From positions 1-42,059 of the forward strand of contig JAKBCR010000013.1 of NCBI GenBank assembly GCA_021807675.1: DNA of 42,059 nucleotides, read 5' to 3'. The translations under genes were made by a program, and so were the position numbers. This document shows positions 17,013 through 26,031 of this stretch, one piece after another. This DNA is from Pseudomonadota bacterium. GTDB lineage: Bacteria; Pseudomonadota; Gammaproteobacteria; Steroidobacterales; Steroidobacteraceae. Each line of letters starts with the position of its first letter. Position 1 is the first letter of the stretch. Under the pieces are notes generated by a model. The model searched no databases, was not told the origin of the DNA, and saw only the letters and a program-made list of their open reading frames with translations.

Positions 17013-17807
17013 ATGGAGCGGCTGGGGATTCTGCCGCCACGGTTCATGATTTCCAATATGGTAACGTCCCAGTTGCCGTTATGGTCCGACAAGGACGCCA
17101 CCGAGGGGTGGAGCGTTCGCGAGAGCCAGCGCGCGCGGCGCTTGACGGTGCGCGTCTTCCACACTGGCCGGGTGGAAGTCGTCGTGCCCTTCAGGACCTC
17201 GCAGCGAGCCGTGGAGCGATTTCTCGAGAGGCATCGGCCCTGGATCGAGCGCAAGCGTGAGGAGGCGCGGCTGCGAGCCGGTCCGCCGGTCCCTTTCCCG
17301 CCGCCGCAGGTCGATCTGCCGGCCTGCGAAGAGATCTGGCGCATCCACCTCGCCGGTGGTCAGGGCAGGGCGCGAATCGCCCCGACCGGACCTGGCCTGC
17401 TGATCCTGGCCGGAGATGTCGGCAAGTGCCAGTCCGTGGTGCGCCAGGCGCTGCGCCGTTGGCTGACCGAGCGTGCGCGGCAGGTGCTCGCGCCGCTCCT
17501 GGCCGACTGCGCGCGCGAGCTCGGCTTCGGTTACCAGCGGGTCCTCATCCGCCGCCAGCGCACGCGCTGGGGAAGCTGCTCGACGCGTGGCACGATCAGT
17601 CTCAATTGTTGCCTGCTCTTCCAGCGGCCAACGGTGGTGCGATACCTCATGATCCACGAGCTCGTCCATACTCAGCACATGAATCACTCGCGCCGGTTCT
17701 GGCAATGTGTGGCCCGGCATTGCCCGGAGTACCGCATCCTCGACCGGGAGCTGCTCGATGGCTGGCGGCGCGTACCGGATTGGGTGTTCGCAGACGAGGG
17801 GCTATGA
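17013..17807 (+). CDS. YgjP/M48-like zinc metalloprotease (DUF45)
   Basis: The protein has 264 residues from ATG 17013; ATG 17046 or 17058 are equally plausible starts because similarity begins only near VRESQRARRLTVRVF. It carries the YgjP (DUF45/WLM-like) pattern: RVFHTGRVEVVVPFRTS, then RVLIRRQRTRWGSCSTRGTISLN, and the zinc site HELVH (in YLMIHELVHTQHMNHSRRFW) with the downstream CPEYR. E. coli YgjP is about 167 aa; this one has extra N-terminal and central segments. Cytoplasmic, physiological substrate unknown. Its TGA overlaps the kynA ATG as ATGA, so the two genes are translationally coupled. Confidence 0.88.
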   Translation: MERLGILPPRFMISNMVTSQLPLWSDKDATEGWSVRESQRARRLTVRVFHTGRVEVVVPFRTSQRAVERFLERHRPWIERKREEARLRAGPPVPFPPPQVDLPACEEIWRIHLAGGQGRARIAPTGPGLLILAGDVGKCQSVVRQALRRWLTERARQVLAPLLADCARELGFGYQRVLIRRQRTRWGSCSTRGTISLNCCLLFQRPTVVRYLMIHELVHTQHMNHSRRFWQCVARHCPEYRILDRELLDGWRRVPDWVFADEGL

Positions 17808-18661
17808 GCTCGAAACGCTACGACAAGACCGAGCGGGTGGATCTCGCCGGCGAGGCCATCCACTGGGACCTCGGCTCCTCGCTCTCCTATGGCGAGTATC
17901 TGCACCTCGAGAAGGTACTCGATGCGCAGAAGCCGCTCTCCTTCGAGCACGACGAGATGATGTTCATCATCGTGCACCAGACTTCGGAGCTGTGGATGCG
18001 CCTGATGCTGCACGAGCTCGGGGGCGCGCTCGAGTGCGTGCGGCGAGACGATCTCGATCCCTCCTTCAAGATGCTCGCGCGCACCTCGCGCGTGCAGACT
18101 CAACTCATCTCCACCTGGGAAGTGCTCTCGACGATGACCCCGTTCGAGTACTCGGCCTTCCGCAACGCGCTCGGGCGCTCATCGGGCTTCCAGTCGTACC
18201 AGTACCGGATGCTCGAGTTCCTCCTCGGCAATAAGCACGCCGAGATGGTCGAAGTGCACAAGCGCGACCCGAAGGCCCATGACGCGCTGCGCCGGGCGCT
18301 CGAGTCCCCCTCGCTCTACGACGAGGTGCTGCGGCTCCTCAGCCGCCGCGGGTACGGTATCCCGGAGGACTACCTCTCGCGCGACTTCAGCGAGCCTTAC
18401 CGCGCGAGCAAGCAGGTCGCAGGCGCCTGGCTCGGCGTCTACCACAATGCCGAGAAGGACTGGGATCTTTACGAGCTTGCCGAGCGGCTGGTCGATCTCG
18501 ATCACAAGTTCCAGCTCTGGCGCTTTCATCACATGAAGACGGTCGAGCGGATCATCGGCTACAAGCCCGGCACCGGAGGCACCGGCGGGGTGTCTTATCT
18601 CGCCAAGGCGCTCGAGCTCAAGTTCTTTCCGGAGCTCTGGCAGATCCGCACGTCCATGTAG
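17804..18661 (+). CDS. kynA: Tryptophan 2,3-dioxygenase
   Basis: This haem dioxygenase opens the indole ring of L-tryptophan to N-formylkynurenine, the first step of the kynurenine pathway. The 285-residue product has the family signatures SYGEYLHLEKVLDAQKPLS, HDEMMFIIVHQTSELW (substrate pocket), FQSYQYRMLEFLLGNK, FRHHM-like WRFHHMKTVERIIG containing the proximal haem histidine, and GTGGTGGVSYL near the C-terminus. The start ATG 17804 overlaps the previous stop. Kynurenine formamidase (kynB) and kynureninase (kynU) are not nearby; a plus-strand gap of 50 nt then a minus-strand HAD gene follow. Confidence 0.95.
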   Translation: MSSKRYDKTERVDLAGEAIHWDLGSSLSYGEYLHLEKVLDAQKPLSFEHDEMMFIIVHQTSELWMRLMLHELGGALECVRRDDLDPSFKMLARTSRVQTQLISTWEVLSTMTPFEYSAFRNALGRSSGFQSYQYRMLEFLLGNKHAEMVEVHKRDPKAHDALRRALESPSLYDEVLRLLSRRGYGIPEDYLSRDFSEPYRASKQVAGAWLGVYHNAEKDWDLYELAERLVDLDHKFQLWRFHHMKTVERIIGYKPGTGGTGGVSYLAKALELKFFPELWQIRTSM

Positions 18662-18711
18662 GTGAAACAGGGAGGCAGGAGCGCAGCTGATCGCGCAAAG
18701 CCGATGATCAC

Positions 18712-19362
18712 TCAGCGCCACTCAGTGCACGTGATGCCCGCCCGGGCCGCTTGCGAGCGCGCCCTGGCCGAGCCGTTGACCAGTATGCCGCGCTCCACGA
18801 GCTTGAGGTGCTCGAGGTCGCTCGCGGCGTTACCATAGGCCACCATCTCGATGCCGGGGTAGCGGGCGCGCAGCTGCGCAACGCAGCGCGCCTTCTCCTC
18901 GCCCCTGCGGTTGGGGGTGGTCAGAGTGCCGACTAGGCGCTCGCCGGCCCAGCGCACCCCGGTACAGATGACCTCCTGGAATCCGAGCCTGTGCCCGATC
19001 ATGGGCACGTACAGGTCCGTGCTCGCGCTGAGCAGCACCAGATGATCGCGCGCGCGTGCGTGCTCCCGGATGGTCTCGATCGCTTGTGGAAAGACACCAT
19101 TTGCCGTGAGGTGATCGATGAACCTCCCGGTCCAGCACTCGAGCGCCTCACGGCGGCAGCCTCCCAGGGCGGCGCGGATGAATGCCGACTTGAGGCCGCC
19201 GCGATCGATGAGGCCGAGCGCGTAGCCGATTACCACCGGTGCGACGAATACCAGCGCGGGAAGCCGCCAAAGCCTCCTGCGCAGCAGGAACCCGAGCGCG
19301 TAAGGCGCGAGCGTATCGCGCCGTGTGATCGTCCCGTCGAGATCGAAGACGGCCAGACGCAC
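18712..19362 (-). CDS. HAD-superfamily IB phosphatase (SerB-like)
   Basis: The 216-residue protein has motif I FDLDGTITRRDT (Asp7 nucleophile, Asp9), motif II LVLLSASTDLYV and motif III/IV KARCVAQL...MVAYGNAASDLEHL. This is the HAD-IB arrangement shared with SerB and with the CicA/YfhB phosphatases. A hydrophobic stretch in the cap (RLPALVFVAPVVIGYALGLI, about residues 33-52) could touch the membrane, as in phosphatidylglycerophosphatase-like members. It starts at GTG 19362, 40 nt downstream of the acnA stop on the same strand. The substrate is not clear. Confidence 0.85.
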   Translation of the reverse strand: MRLAVFDLDGTITRRDTLAPYALGFLLRRRLWRLPALVFVAPVVIGYALGLIDRGGLKSAFIRAALGGCRREALECWTGRFIDHLTANGVFPQAIETIREHARARDHLVLLSASTDLYVPMIGHRLGFQEVICTGVRWAGERLVGTLTTPNRRGEEKARCVAQLRARYPGIEMVAYGNAASDLEHLKLVERGILVNGSARARSQAARAGITCTEWR

Positions 19363-19402
19363 GTGCTACGCCGAACGCGTGCGTCCGCTTCCCGCGCCCC
19401 GG

Positions 19403-22099
19403 TCAGCTTGCCCGGCCAGCGCCCGCGAGCTGTCGCAGCACGTACTGGAGGATGCCGCCGTGGCGGTAGTACTCACGCTCTTTCGGCGTGTCGATCCTGA
19501 CGCGCACCGTGAAGGTGATGGGCTTGCCGCCATCGGTGGGCGTCGCCTTGACGGTGACCTCCTTTGAATCGCCACTCGCGAGTCCGGTGATCTCGAATAC
19601 CTCACGGCCGGTGAGACCCAAGGACTTCACGCTCTCGCCGGACTTGAACTGCAAGGGCGCGATTCCCATGCCGATGAGATTCGAGCGGTGGATTCGCTCG
19701 AAGCTCTCCGCGATGACCGCGCGCACGCCGAGGAGCATCGTGCCCTTGGCCGCCCAGTCGCGCGAGGAGCCGGTGCCGTACTCCCGTCCCGCCAGAATGA
19801 CGAGCGCAGTGCGCTCCTCCTTGTAGCGCATGGCTGCATCGTAGATCGAGGTCTGCTCGCCGCTTGGCAGGTGGACGGTGACGCCACCCTCGATGCCGGG
19901 CACCAGCAGATTGCGCAGCCGGATATTGGCGAACGTGCCGCGCATCATCACCTCGTGATTGCCGCGGCGTGCGCCGTAGGAATTGAAGTCGGCGGGCTTG
20001 ACTCCCTGCTCCATGAGGTAGCGCGCCGCGGGGCTGGACTTGGCGATGTTCCCGGCGGGCGAGATGTGATCGGTCGTGACCGAGTCGCCGAGCACCGCGA
20101 GCGCCCGCGCGCCATGGATGTCGCTCAGAGCCGGGGGCTTGTGGCCCATGGCTTCGAAATACGGCGGGTTCTTGACATACGTCGACTGGCCGTCCCAGGT
20201 GTAGAGCTTGCCGGCCGGCACCTTGATGCTGCTCCAGTGCTCATCGCCCTTGAAGACGCTGGCGTAGCTCTGCTGGAACATCTTCGAGTCGATCGAGCGG
20301 GCGAGGAGCTCCTGCAGCTCCTGATCACTCGGCCAGATGTCCTTCAAGTAGACCGGCTTGCCGTCGGAGCCCATGCCGAGGGGCTCGGTCGTCAGATCGA
20401 GGTCGAGAGTCCCGGCGAGCGCATATGCGACGACCAGCGGCGGTGAGGCGAGGAAATTCATCCGCACCTCCGGATGCACGCGGCCCTCGAAATTGCGGTT
20501 GCCGGAGAGCACCGAGCAGGCCGTGATGTCGCCCGCCTTCACGCCCGCGGAGATCTCGGGCTTGAGCGGCCCGGAGTTGCCGATGCAGGTCGTGCAACCG
20601 TAGCCGACGAGATCGAAGCCGACCGCGGCGAGATCATCGAGCACCCCCGCGCGCTTGAAATAGTCGGTGACGACGCGCGAGCCCGGGGCGAGGCTCGTCT
20701 TCACCCATGGTTTGGCCTTCAGGCCCCGCTGATGCGCCTTGCGGGCGAGCAGGCCCGCTCCCAACATCACGGAGGGATTCGAGGTGTTGGTGCAGCTCGT
20801 GATGGCGGCGATCAGCACCGCGCCGTCCTTGAGCTCGAAGCTCGAGCCGTCGAGGCTCACCTTCGCGGTGCCCTGAGCGCCGCCGTTGCGTGCCGTGCGC
20901 TCCTCGGCCGCCTTCTTGGCGTTGCTCTCGTACGTGCTCTTGGCGGACTTGAGCGGTACGCGATCCTGCGGCCGGCGCGGGCCCGCGAGGCTCGGCTCGA
21001 CCGTCCCGAGGTCCAGCTCGAGGACATCGGTGTACTCGGCGGCCTTCTCGCCCTGATTGCGCCAAAGACCCTGGTGCTTCGCGTACGCGGCCACGAGGTC
21101 GATCCGCTCACGCGGGCGGCCGGAGAGCTCGAGGTAGCGGATGGTCTCCTCGTCGATCGGGAAGATGCCGCAGGTGCTGCCGTACTCCGGGGCCATGTTG
21201 GCGATGGTGGCGCGATCGGCAAGCGGGAGCGAGGCGAGTGCATCGCCGAAGTACTCAACGAACTTGTCGACCACGCCCTTCTTGCGCAGTATCTCCGTGA
21301 CCGTGAGCACGAGGTCGGTCGCGGTGGCGCCGGGCTTCAGCCGCCCCGTCAGGCGAAAGCCGATCACCTGCGGAATCAGCATCGTGACCGGCTGGCCGAG
21401 CATGGCCGCCTCCGCCTCGATGCCGCCCACGCCCCAGCCGAGGACGCCGAGACCGTTGATCATGGTCGTGTGCGAGTCGGTACCGACCACCGTGTCGGGG
21501 TAGGCGCTGTGTGCCCCATTCTTTTCCGCATCGAATATGACGCGCCCCAGGTATTCGAGGTTCACCTGATGCACGATGCCGGTGCTCGGCGGCACGACCG
21601 CGAAATTGCGGAAGGCGGACTGGCCCCAGCGCAGGAACGCGTAACGCTCCGTGTTGCGGGCGAACTCGATGCGGGTATTGGCGGCGAGGGCGCCCGCGCT
21701 GCCGTACTCATCGACCTGTACCGAGTGGTCGATGACGAGCTCGACGGGAGCCAGGGGGTTGACGCGCTCCGCATCGCCCCCGAGGCGCACGATGGCATCG
21801 CGCATGGCCGCGAGGTCCACCACGCAGGGCACGCCGGTGAAGTCCTGGAGAATGACCCGGGAGGGGGTGAACGCGATCTCGTGCGAGGGTGTCGCCGAGG
21901 GGTTCCAGGCGAGCAGCGCCTCGATGTCGGCGCGAGTCACGTTGACGCCGTCTTCGAAGCGCAGCAGATTCTCGAGCAGGATCTTGAGCGAGTAGGGCAG
22001 ACGCGCCACTTTCTCCCGCGGCAGGGCTGCCAGGCTGCAGATCTCGTACGAGCGATTGCCGACCGCCAGGGTCGAGCGCGCCTTGAAGCTGTTCGTCAT
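19403..22099 (-). CDS. acnA: Aconitate hydratase A
   Basis: This is a TCA-cycle [4Fe-4S] enzyme, citrate to isocitrate, 898 residues (E. coli AcnA 891). Cluster ligands are visible as SCTNTSNPS (about residue 434) and [12 protein letters not shown] (about 500-510). Other blocks are [21 protein letters not shown], the swivel-domain [12 protein letters not shown] and GAVLIAAI, and the C-terminal [17 protein letters not shown]. The AcnA/IRP-type domain order (not AcnB) is clear. A well-formed -10 (TATAAT) overlapping the mnmA stop supports its own promoter, with a leader of about 26 nt. AcnA of the family can also act as an RNA-binding regulator when the cluster is lost. Confidence 0.97.
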   Translation of the reverse strand: MTNSFKARSTLAVGNRSYEICSLAALPREKVARLPYSLKILLENLLRFEDGVNVTRADIEALLAWNPSATPSHEIAFTPSRVILQDFTGVPCVVDLAAMRDAIVRLGGDAERVNPLAPVELVIDHSVQVDEYGSAGALAANTRIEFARNTERYAFLRWGQSAFRNFAVVPPSTGIVHQVNLEYLGRVIFDAEKNGAHSAYPDTVVGTDSHTTMINGLGVLGWGVGGIEAEAAMLGQPVTMLIPQVIGFRLTGRLKPGATATDLVLTVTEILRKKGVVDKFVEYFGDALASLPLADRATIANMAPEYGSTCGIFPIDEETIRYLELSGRPRERIDLVAAYAKHQGLWRNQGEKAAEYTDVLELDLGTVEPSLAGPRRPQDRVPLKSAKSTYESNAKKAAEERTARNGGAQGTAKVSLDGSSFELKDGAVLIAAITSCTNTSNPSVMLGAGLLARKAHQRGLKAKPWVKTSLAPGSRVVTDYFKRAGVLDDLAAVGFDLVGYGCTTCIGNSGPLKPEISAGVKAGDITACSVLSGNRNFEGRVHPEVRMNFLASPPLVVAYALAGTLDLDLTTEPLGMGSDGKPVYLKDIWPSDQELQELLARSIDSKMFQQSYASVFKGDEHWSSIKVPAGKLYTWDGQSTYVKNPPYFEAMGHKPPALSDIHGARALAVLGDSVTTDHISPAGNIAKSSPAARYLMEQGVKPADFNSYGARRGNHEVMMRGTFANIRLRNLLVPGIEGGVTVHLPSGEQTSIYDAAMRYKEERTALVILAGREYGTGSSRDWAAKGTMLLGVRAVIAESFERIHRSNLIGMGIAPLQFKSGESVKSLGLTGREVFEITGLASGDSKEVTVKATPTDGGKPITFTVRVRIDTPKEREYYRHGGILQYVLRQLAGAGRAS

Positions 22100-22131
22100 G
22101 AGGGGCTCTCTCCGCCTAAAAAGCGGCGCGG

Positions 22132-22137
22132 ATTATA
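22132..22137 (-). promoter_or_regulatory. -10 box (TATAAT) for acnA, overlapping the mnmA stop codon
   Basis: On the minus strand the mnmA terminator codon TAA (22135-22133) is embedded in a perfect TATAAT (22137-22132). It lies about 33 nt before the acnA ATG; a purine-rich GGCGGAGAGAG ahead of the ATG serves as the Shine-Dalgarno region. No strong -35 is seen at 16-18 nt spacing. Confidence 0.45.
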
Positions 22138-23260
22138 TAGGCTCCGGCGCTGAAAGTGATTTCGGGTCGCTGTTCCCGGCGACGATCACAGCGCCTCCGA
22201 GGCACCTGTCACCCTCGTACGCCACCACATACTGCCCGGGGGTGACGGCGCGCTGCGGCTTCTCGAAGCGGATCCGTAGGGTGCCGTCGGCACGCGGCTC
22301 GAGCCTCGCGGGCTGGTCGGCCTGGCGGTACCGCACTTTCACGGTGCAGGGGAACGGCTCGAGGCGCGCGGCGCTCAGCCAGTGCATGGGACCGGTCGCG
22401 AGCGCTGAGCTCAAGAGCAGCGGATGATCGTGCCCCTGTACGACGATCAGCGTATTGCGAGCCGCGTCTTTGCACGCGACGAACCAGGGCAGCTCCGCGC
22501 GGCCCGGGCGACCGCCGATCCCGAGCCCCTCGCGCTGGCCCAGCGTGTAGAACGCAAGACCCCTGTGGGTTCCCAGCCGCTCGCCTTCGGGAGACTCGAT
22601 GGGACCCGGCCGGTCCGCGAGGAAGCGGCCCAGGAACTCGCGGAAAGGGCGCTCGCCGACGAAGCAGATGCCGGTACTGTCTGGCTTGTCGAACACCGGC
22701 AGTCCCGCGTGCCTCGCCCGCTCGCGCACGGCACCCTTCTCGAGCTCCCCGACGGGCATCAGTGTGCGACCCAAGTGCTCGATGGCGACCGCATGCAGGA
22801 AGTAGCTCTGATCCTTCGCGGCATCGCGCGCCTTGTGCAGCTCGGCCCCCGAAGGTCCCTGGATGATTCGAGCGTAGTGCCCCGTTGCGAATCGCGTGGC
22901 GCCGAGCCGTCGCGCGTAGCGCAATGCGACACCGAACTTGATCTCGCGGTTACAGAGCACGTCGGGATTCGGCGTCCGGCCGGCGCGGTGCTCCGAGAGG
23001 AAGTGCTGGAACACGCGCTCGCGGTACTCCGGCGCGAAGCTTACCCGGTGCAGCGGGATCGCAAGCTCCCGCGCCACGCTGCGCGCATCCTGGAAATCCT
23101 GAGCCGCCGTGCAGTAGCCATCGTCGTCCTCTTCCCAGTTGCTCATGAAGAGGCCGTGCACGTCCCGACCCTCCTCTTTGAGAAGAAGGGCTGCGACGGC
23201 GGAATCGACACCTCCGGAGAGGCCTACGATGACGCGCTCGCTCCCGCGCCCGCCGCTCAT
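22133..23260 (-). CDS. mnmA: tRNA-specific 2-thiouridylase
   Basis: MnmA thiolates U34 of tRNA-Lys, Glu and Gln. The 375-residue product has the PP-loop VGLSGGVDSAVAALLL (12-27), the first catalytic cysteine in NPDVLCNREIKFG (Cys103) and the second in STGICFVGERPFREFL (Cys199), plus ATGHYARI and FYTLGQREGLGIGG. Start ATG 23260 directly precedes the conserved N-terminus; the open frame extends upstream into nudJ without homology. It lies 16 nt downstream of nudJ, a gammaproteobacterial arrangement. The usual hflD partner gene is not found between mnmA and purB here. Confidence 0.96.
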   Translation of the reverse strand: MSGGRGSERVIVGLSGGVDSAVAALLLKEEGRDVHGLFMSNWEEDDDGYCTAAQDFQDARSVARELAIPLHRVSFAPEYRERVFQHFLSEHRAGRTPNPDVLCNREIKFGVALRYARRLGATRFATGHYARIIQGPSGAELHKARDAAKDQSYFLHAVAIEHLGRTLMPVGELEKGAVRERARHAGLPVFDKPDSTGICFVGERPFREFLGRFLADRPGPIESPEGERLGTHRGLAFYTLGQREGLGIGGRPGRAELPWFVACKDAARNTLIVVQGHDHPLLLSSALATGPMHWLSAARLEPFPCTVKVRYRQADQPARLEPRADGTLRIRFEKPQRAVTPGQYVVAYEGDRCLGGAVIVAGNSDPKSLSAPEPI

Positions 23261-23276
23261 TGATCGGCACTCCTGC

Positions 23277-23756
23277 TCAGAGCCCCACCGCTTCGACTGC
23301 AACGGCCGAGCCGAGGTCGAGGCCCGCCGCGATCGCGAGCGGCTGACGCTGACCGATGAGATAGTCATGGACGCAGCGCAGCACTAGGGGACTGCGCAAC
23401 TGTGGCCCCCGCCTCTCGAGCTCCGCCTGCGTCATCCAATGCGTGCCGATGATGCCATGATCGAGCGCCAGACCAGCGCGGTGATCGGATACAGAGCCGA
23501 CGAAGGTAAAGCGCTTGGTGGTACGGCCAGTCCCGGGATGACGCCAGAGATATACCCCGAGGAGCTCCCGAGCCGTGAAGAGCCAGGCGGTCTCCTCGCG
23601 CACCTCGCGAACGATGGCCTCGAGGAGTGTCTCGCCGGCCTCGACGTGCCCGGCCGGCTGATTGATGACGAGGCGCTGGTCGATGCGCTCCTCGACGACG
23701 AGGAAGCGGCCATCGGTCTCCGTTACGGCGGCGACGGTGATCTCAGGGGGGGACAT
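23277..23756 (-). CDS. nudJ: Nudix phosphatase NudJ
   Basis: The 159-residue Nudix hydrolase has the full box GHVEAGETLLEAIVREVREE (residues 36-55) continuing TAWLF, preceded by ITVAAVTETDGRFLVVEERI. This N-terminus and the position directly before mnmA match NudJ, which hydrolyses HMP-PP and nucleoside di/triphosphates in E. coli (153 aa). No Shine-Dalgarno precedes ATG 23756, while TATAAT ends 8 nt upstream, suggesting a leaderless transcript. Confidence 0.92.
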   Translation of the reverse strand: MSPPEITVAAVTETDGRFLVVEERIDQRLVINQPAGHVEAGETLLEAIVREVREETAWLFTARELLGVYLWRHPGTGRTTKRFTFVGSVSDHRAGLALDHGIIGTHWMTQAELERRGPQLRSPLVLRCVHDYLIGQRQPLAIAAGLDLGSAVAVEAVGL

Positions 23757-23764
23757 AAGAGCGA

Positions 23765-23770
23765 ATTATA
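23765..23770 (-). promoter_or_regulatory. -10 box (TATAAT) abutting the nudJ start
   Basis: A perfect minus-strand TATAAT (23770 to 23765) is followed by TCGCTCTT and the nudJ ATG. Transcription would start at or next to the ATG, so nudJ (and perhaps mnmA) may be made from a leaderless mRNA. No clear -35 is visible. Confidence 0.45.
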
Positions 23771-23845
23771 TCGCCGTGCCAGCTCATCCCTGCTGGCGGC
23801 GCCCTGGGCCGCCTCGTACGTGGGCGCGCGGCGCAGCCGCCGGGT

Positions 23846-24439
23846 CTACACGTGCTGCACGGCGTGCAGCCCGTCCTCCGGTGTGCTCGCGTCCCAGATC
23901 TGGTCGAACTCCTGCAGGTAGAGCCGTGCGACCGGCGGATTATTGATGTCCGCTACAGCGTCCCACGAGTCGGCGCGCAGCCGATAGACGATGGCCCGGT
24001 CGTCCGCGATGAGGTACGCCGAGGCGCGCTGCCGCGCGTCCGCGGCGGCGCAACGGATGTCGATACAGCTGGAAAGCCGGCGGCCCATCGCTACGAAACG
24101 GTTGCTGTCGCGCATCAGGCGGGTCGGCTCGGTCAGGAGCACGCGCACCTTGGCGAAGCTGCGAGCGAGCACGAAGTGCTTGATCACCTCGAGAAACGCT
24201 GTCTGGTCGTAGAGATCGGGCTCGAGGTCGGGGGTGTAGATCGAGATGAGGCGCTGGGCCGAGGCGGCCACCTGGCAGACCGCGGCGCGCACTTCCGCCA
24301 GGGTGGTGAGCACGGTGAGCATGTCCATGCCGCGGGCCGAGCGCGCACCCGCCTTGCTCGTCACCGATTCCGGTGAGTAGCGGGCGTTCGCGAGCTGCGC
24401 GAACGCATTCTTGTGTTCCAGTTCCCCGTATTCAGCCAC
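23846..24439 (-). CDS. DUF7931-like (phospholipase D-fold) protein
   Basis: The 197-residue soluble protein has a C-terminal 150 residues resembling a conserved gammaproteobacterial domain (DUF7931 by recollection) of phospholipase D-like character. Visible features are QRLISIYTPDLEPDLYD, KHFVLARSFAKVRVLLTEP, SSCIDIRCA and SAYLIADDRAIVYRL, which look like alternating strands and helices around a degenerate active site; no HxK motif is seen. Start GTG 24439 has a weak ribosome site and is preceded by a perfect 10-bp inverted repeat. The frame is open to 24487 without another start codon, so the start is uncertain (the next candidate is Met-Asp-Met-Leu, about 38 residues in). Function unknown; neighbours are nudJ and purB. 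Confidence 0.65.
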   Translation of the reverse strand: MAEYGELEHKNAFAQLANARYSPESVTSKAGARSARGMDMLTVLTTLAEVRAAVCQVAASAQRLISIYTPDLEPDLYDQTAFLEVIKHFVLARSFAKVRVLLTEPTRLMRDSNRFVAMGRRLSSCIDIRCAAADARQRASAYLIADDRAIVYRLRADSWDAVADINNPPVARLYLQEFDQIWDASTPEDGLHAVQHV

Positions 24440-24444
24440 GAGCG

Positions 24445-24480
24445 GCGCCTGCCGTCTTCGCCTGCAAACTCGGCAGGCGC
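24445..24480 (-). repeat. Perfect 10-bp inverted repeat immediately upstream of the DUF7931-like gene
   Basis: GCGCCTGCCG (24445-24454) and CGGCAGGCGC (24471-24480) are perfectly complementary with a 16-nt loop. The hairpin ends 5 nt before the GTG start of the minus-strand gene and lies downstream of purB. No T-run follows on either strand, so a simple intrinsic terminator is unlikely; a repressor operator or a hairpin limiting initiation at that GTG is possible. Confidence 0.5.
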
Positions 24481-24611
24481 GGGCATCTTAGTGAGGGTGG
24501 TCACGCTCGAGTTGTCGAATCCATCACGAATTCAGTCGCTTAGCCTGCCTTAATGAGTCAAAACCGAGGTGTGGTTCTCAGTTTGCGGACGGCATCGGCA
24601 GCCGCCATTTG

Positions 24612-25994
24612 TCATATTTCCCGGGCCAAGCGGGTGGCGAGCCCGGTATAATCGAGCGGCCGCAGCGTTTTCAGCCGGCGCTTTTCTTCCGGCGGCAGAG
24701 GCAGACTCTCGATCAGCTCTGCCAGCGCCCGCTCGTCGATGGCTCGACCACGCGTGTGCTCTTTGAGGCGCTCGTATCCGCCTGGCACTCCCGCTGCCCG
24801 AAGAACCGTCTGGATAGCCTCGCCGAGCACTTCCCAAGCGCCTTGCAGGTCGGCAGTGAGCGCCGCAGCGTCCGCATCCACCTTACCGAGACCGCGCCCC
24901 AGCGCACGCCAGGCGATGAGCGTGTGGCCGAGTGCCACGCCCAGATTGCGCAGCACCGTCGAGTCGGTGAGATCGCGCTGCCAGCGAGAGATGGGAAGCT
25001 TGTCCGCGAAATGGCGCAGCAGAGCATTGGCGATGCCGAGATTGCCTTCGGCATTCTCGAAGTCGATCGGATTGACCTTGTGCGGCATGGTCGAGGACCC
25101 CACCTCGGCCGCCGCCGCGCGCTGCTTGAGATAGCCGAGGGAGATGTAGCCCCAGAAGTCGCGGCACAGATCGAGGAGCACGACGTTGATGGCGGCGATG
25201 GCATCGCAGTACTCCGCGATCCAATCATGCGGCTCGATCTGGGTCGTGTAGACGTTGCAAGCGAGGCCCAGAGACTCGATGAAGCCGCCACTCACGGCGG
25301 GCCAGTCGACGGCCGGCAGCGCCGCGTGATGCGCGTTGAAATTGCCCACCGCGCCGTTCCACTTGCCGAGAATCTCCACGGAGCGCCAGCGCCGCTCCGC
25401 GCGGCGCAGGCGCGCGACGAAGTTGGCGACCTCCTTGCCGAGCGTGGTCGGGCTGGCGGGCTGGCCGTGGGTGCGCGCCAGCATCGGCACGTCAGCCTCG
25501 CGGTGAGCGAGGGCGGTGAGCTCCGCGATGCGCTCCCCGAGCGTGCCGAGCAGCCGATGTCGCGCCTCGCCGAGCAGCCGCGCGTAACTCAGGTTGTTGA
25601 TGTCTTCCGAGGTGCAGCCGAAATGCACGAGCTCGAGGGAGGCTTCGCCCGCCCCCGCGGCCGTGAGCTGTTGGCGCACGTAGTACTCGACCGCCTTCAC
25701 GTCGTGATTGATGACCGCCTCGATGGTCTTCACGGACTGCGCGCAGTCCGCATCCGGCTCGCGGGCGAGCTCGCGTGCGCGGGCGATGACGGCGGGAGCG
25801 AGAGCGGCACCGGCGAGCCGCGGCACGGCAGACGTGAGATGAAGGATCCATGCAGCCTCGATCCGCACGCGCTCGCGGATGAGGCCCGCCTCGGAGAGCA
25901 GGTCCCGCAGCGGCTCGGTGGCGGCGCGGTAACGGCCATCGACCGGCGAGAGCGCCGCGACCGCGGCAAGAGAGTGAGGGGGACTGTCGGGCAT
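24612..25994 (-). CDS. purB: Adenylosuccinate lyase
   Basis: PurB cleaves SAICAR and adenylosuccinate, releasing fumarate, in purine synthesis. The 460-residue enzyme (E. coli 456) begins [21 protein letters not shown]. It carries [38 protein letters not shown] (catalytic His) and the superfamily signature [19 protein letters not shown] (about residue 295), with the [14 protein letters not shown] block after it. This is the long E. coli/Pseudomonas-type PurB. It diverges from fumC, another member of the same superfamily, across 37 bp. TATGAT ends 5 nt before its ATG and there is no Shine-Dalgarno. Confidence 0.97.
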   Translation of the reverse strand: MPDSPPHSLAAVAALSPVDGRYRAATEPLRDLLSEAGLIRERVRIEAAWILHLTSAVPRLAGAALAPAVIARARELAREPDADCAQSVKTIEAVINHDVKAVEYYVRQQLTAAGAGEASLELVHFGCTSEDINNLSYARLLGEARHRLLGTLGERIAELTALAHREADVPMLARTHGQPASPTTLGKEVANFVARLRRAERRWRSVEILGKWNGAVGNFNAHHAALPAVDWPAVSGGFIESLGLACNVYTTQIEPHDWIAEYCDAIAAINVVLLDLCRDFWGYISLGYLKQRAAAAEVGSSTMPHKVNPIDFENAEGNLGIANALLRHFADKLPISRWQRDLTDSTVLRNLGVALGHTLIAWRALGRGLGKVDADAAALTADLQGAWEVLGEAIQTVLRAAGVPGGYERLKEHTRGRAIDERALAELIESLPLPPEEKRRLKTLRPLDYTGLATRLAREI

Positions 25995-25999
25995 GCGCT

Positions 26000-26005
26000 A
26001 TCATA
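26000..26005 (-). promoter_or_regulatory. Candidate -10 box (TATGAT) abutting the purB start
   Basis: On the minus strand TATGAT (26005-26000) is followed by 5 nt and the purB ATG at 25994, with no Shine-Dalgarno. On the plus strand the overlapping TATCAT (25999-26004) could equally be a -10 for fumC, whose GGAG ribosome site follows. The two promoters would share the same bases. Confidence 0.3.
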
Positions 26006-26031
26006 ACCCAGACGACCTTCGGAGCAGATCA

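Noticed and set aside
20474-22153. 559-codon open frame antisense to acnA
   Set aside because: No recognisable motif and complete overlap with a well-conserved enzyme.
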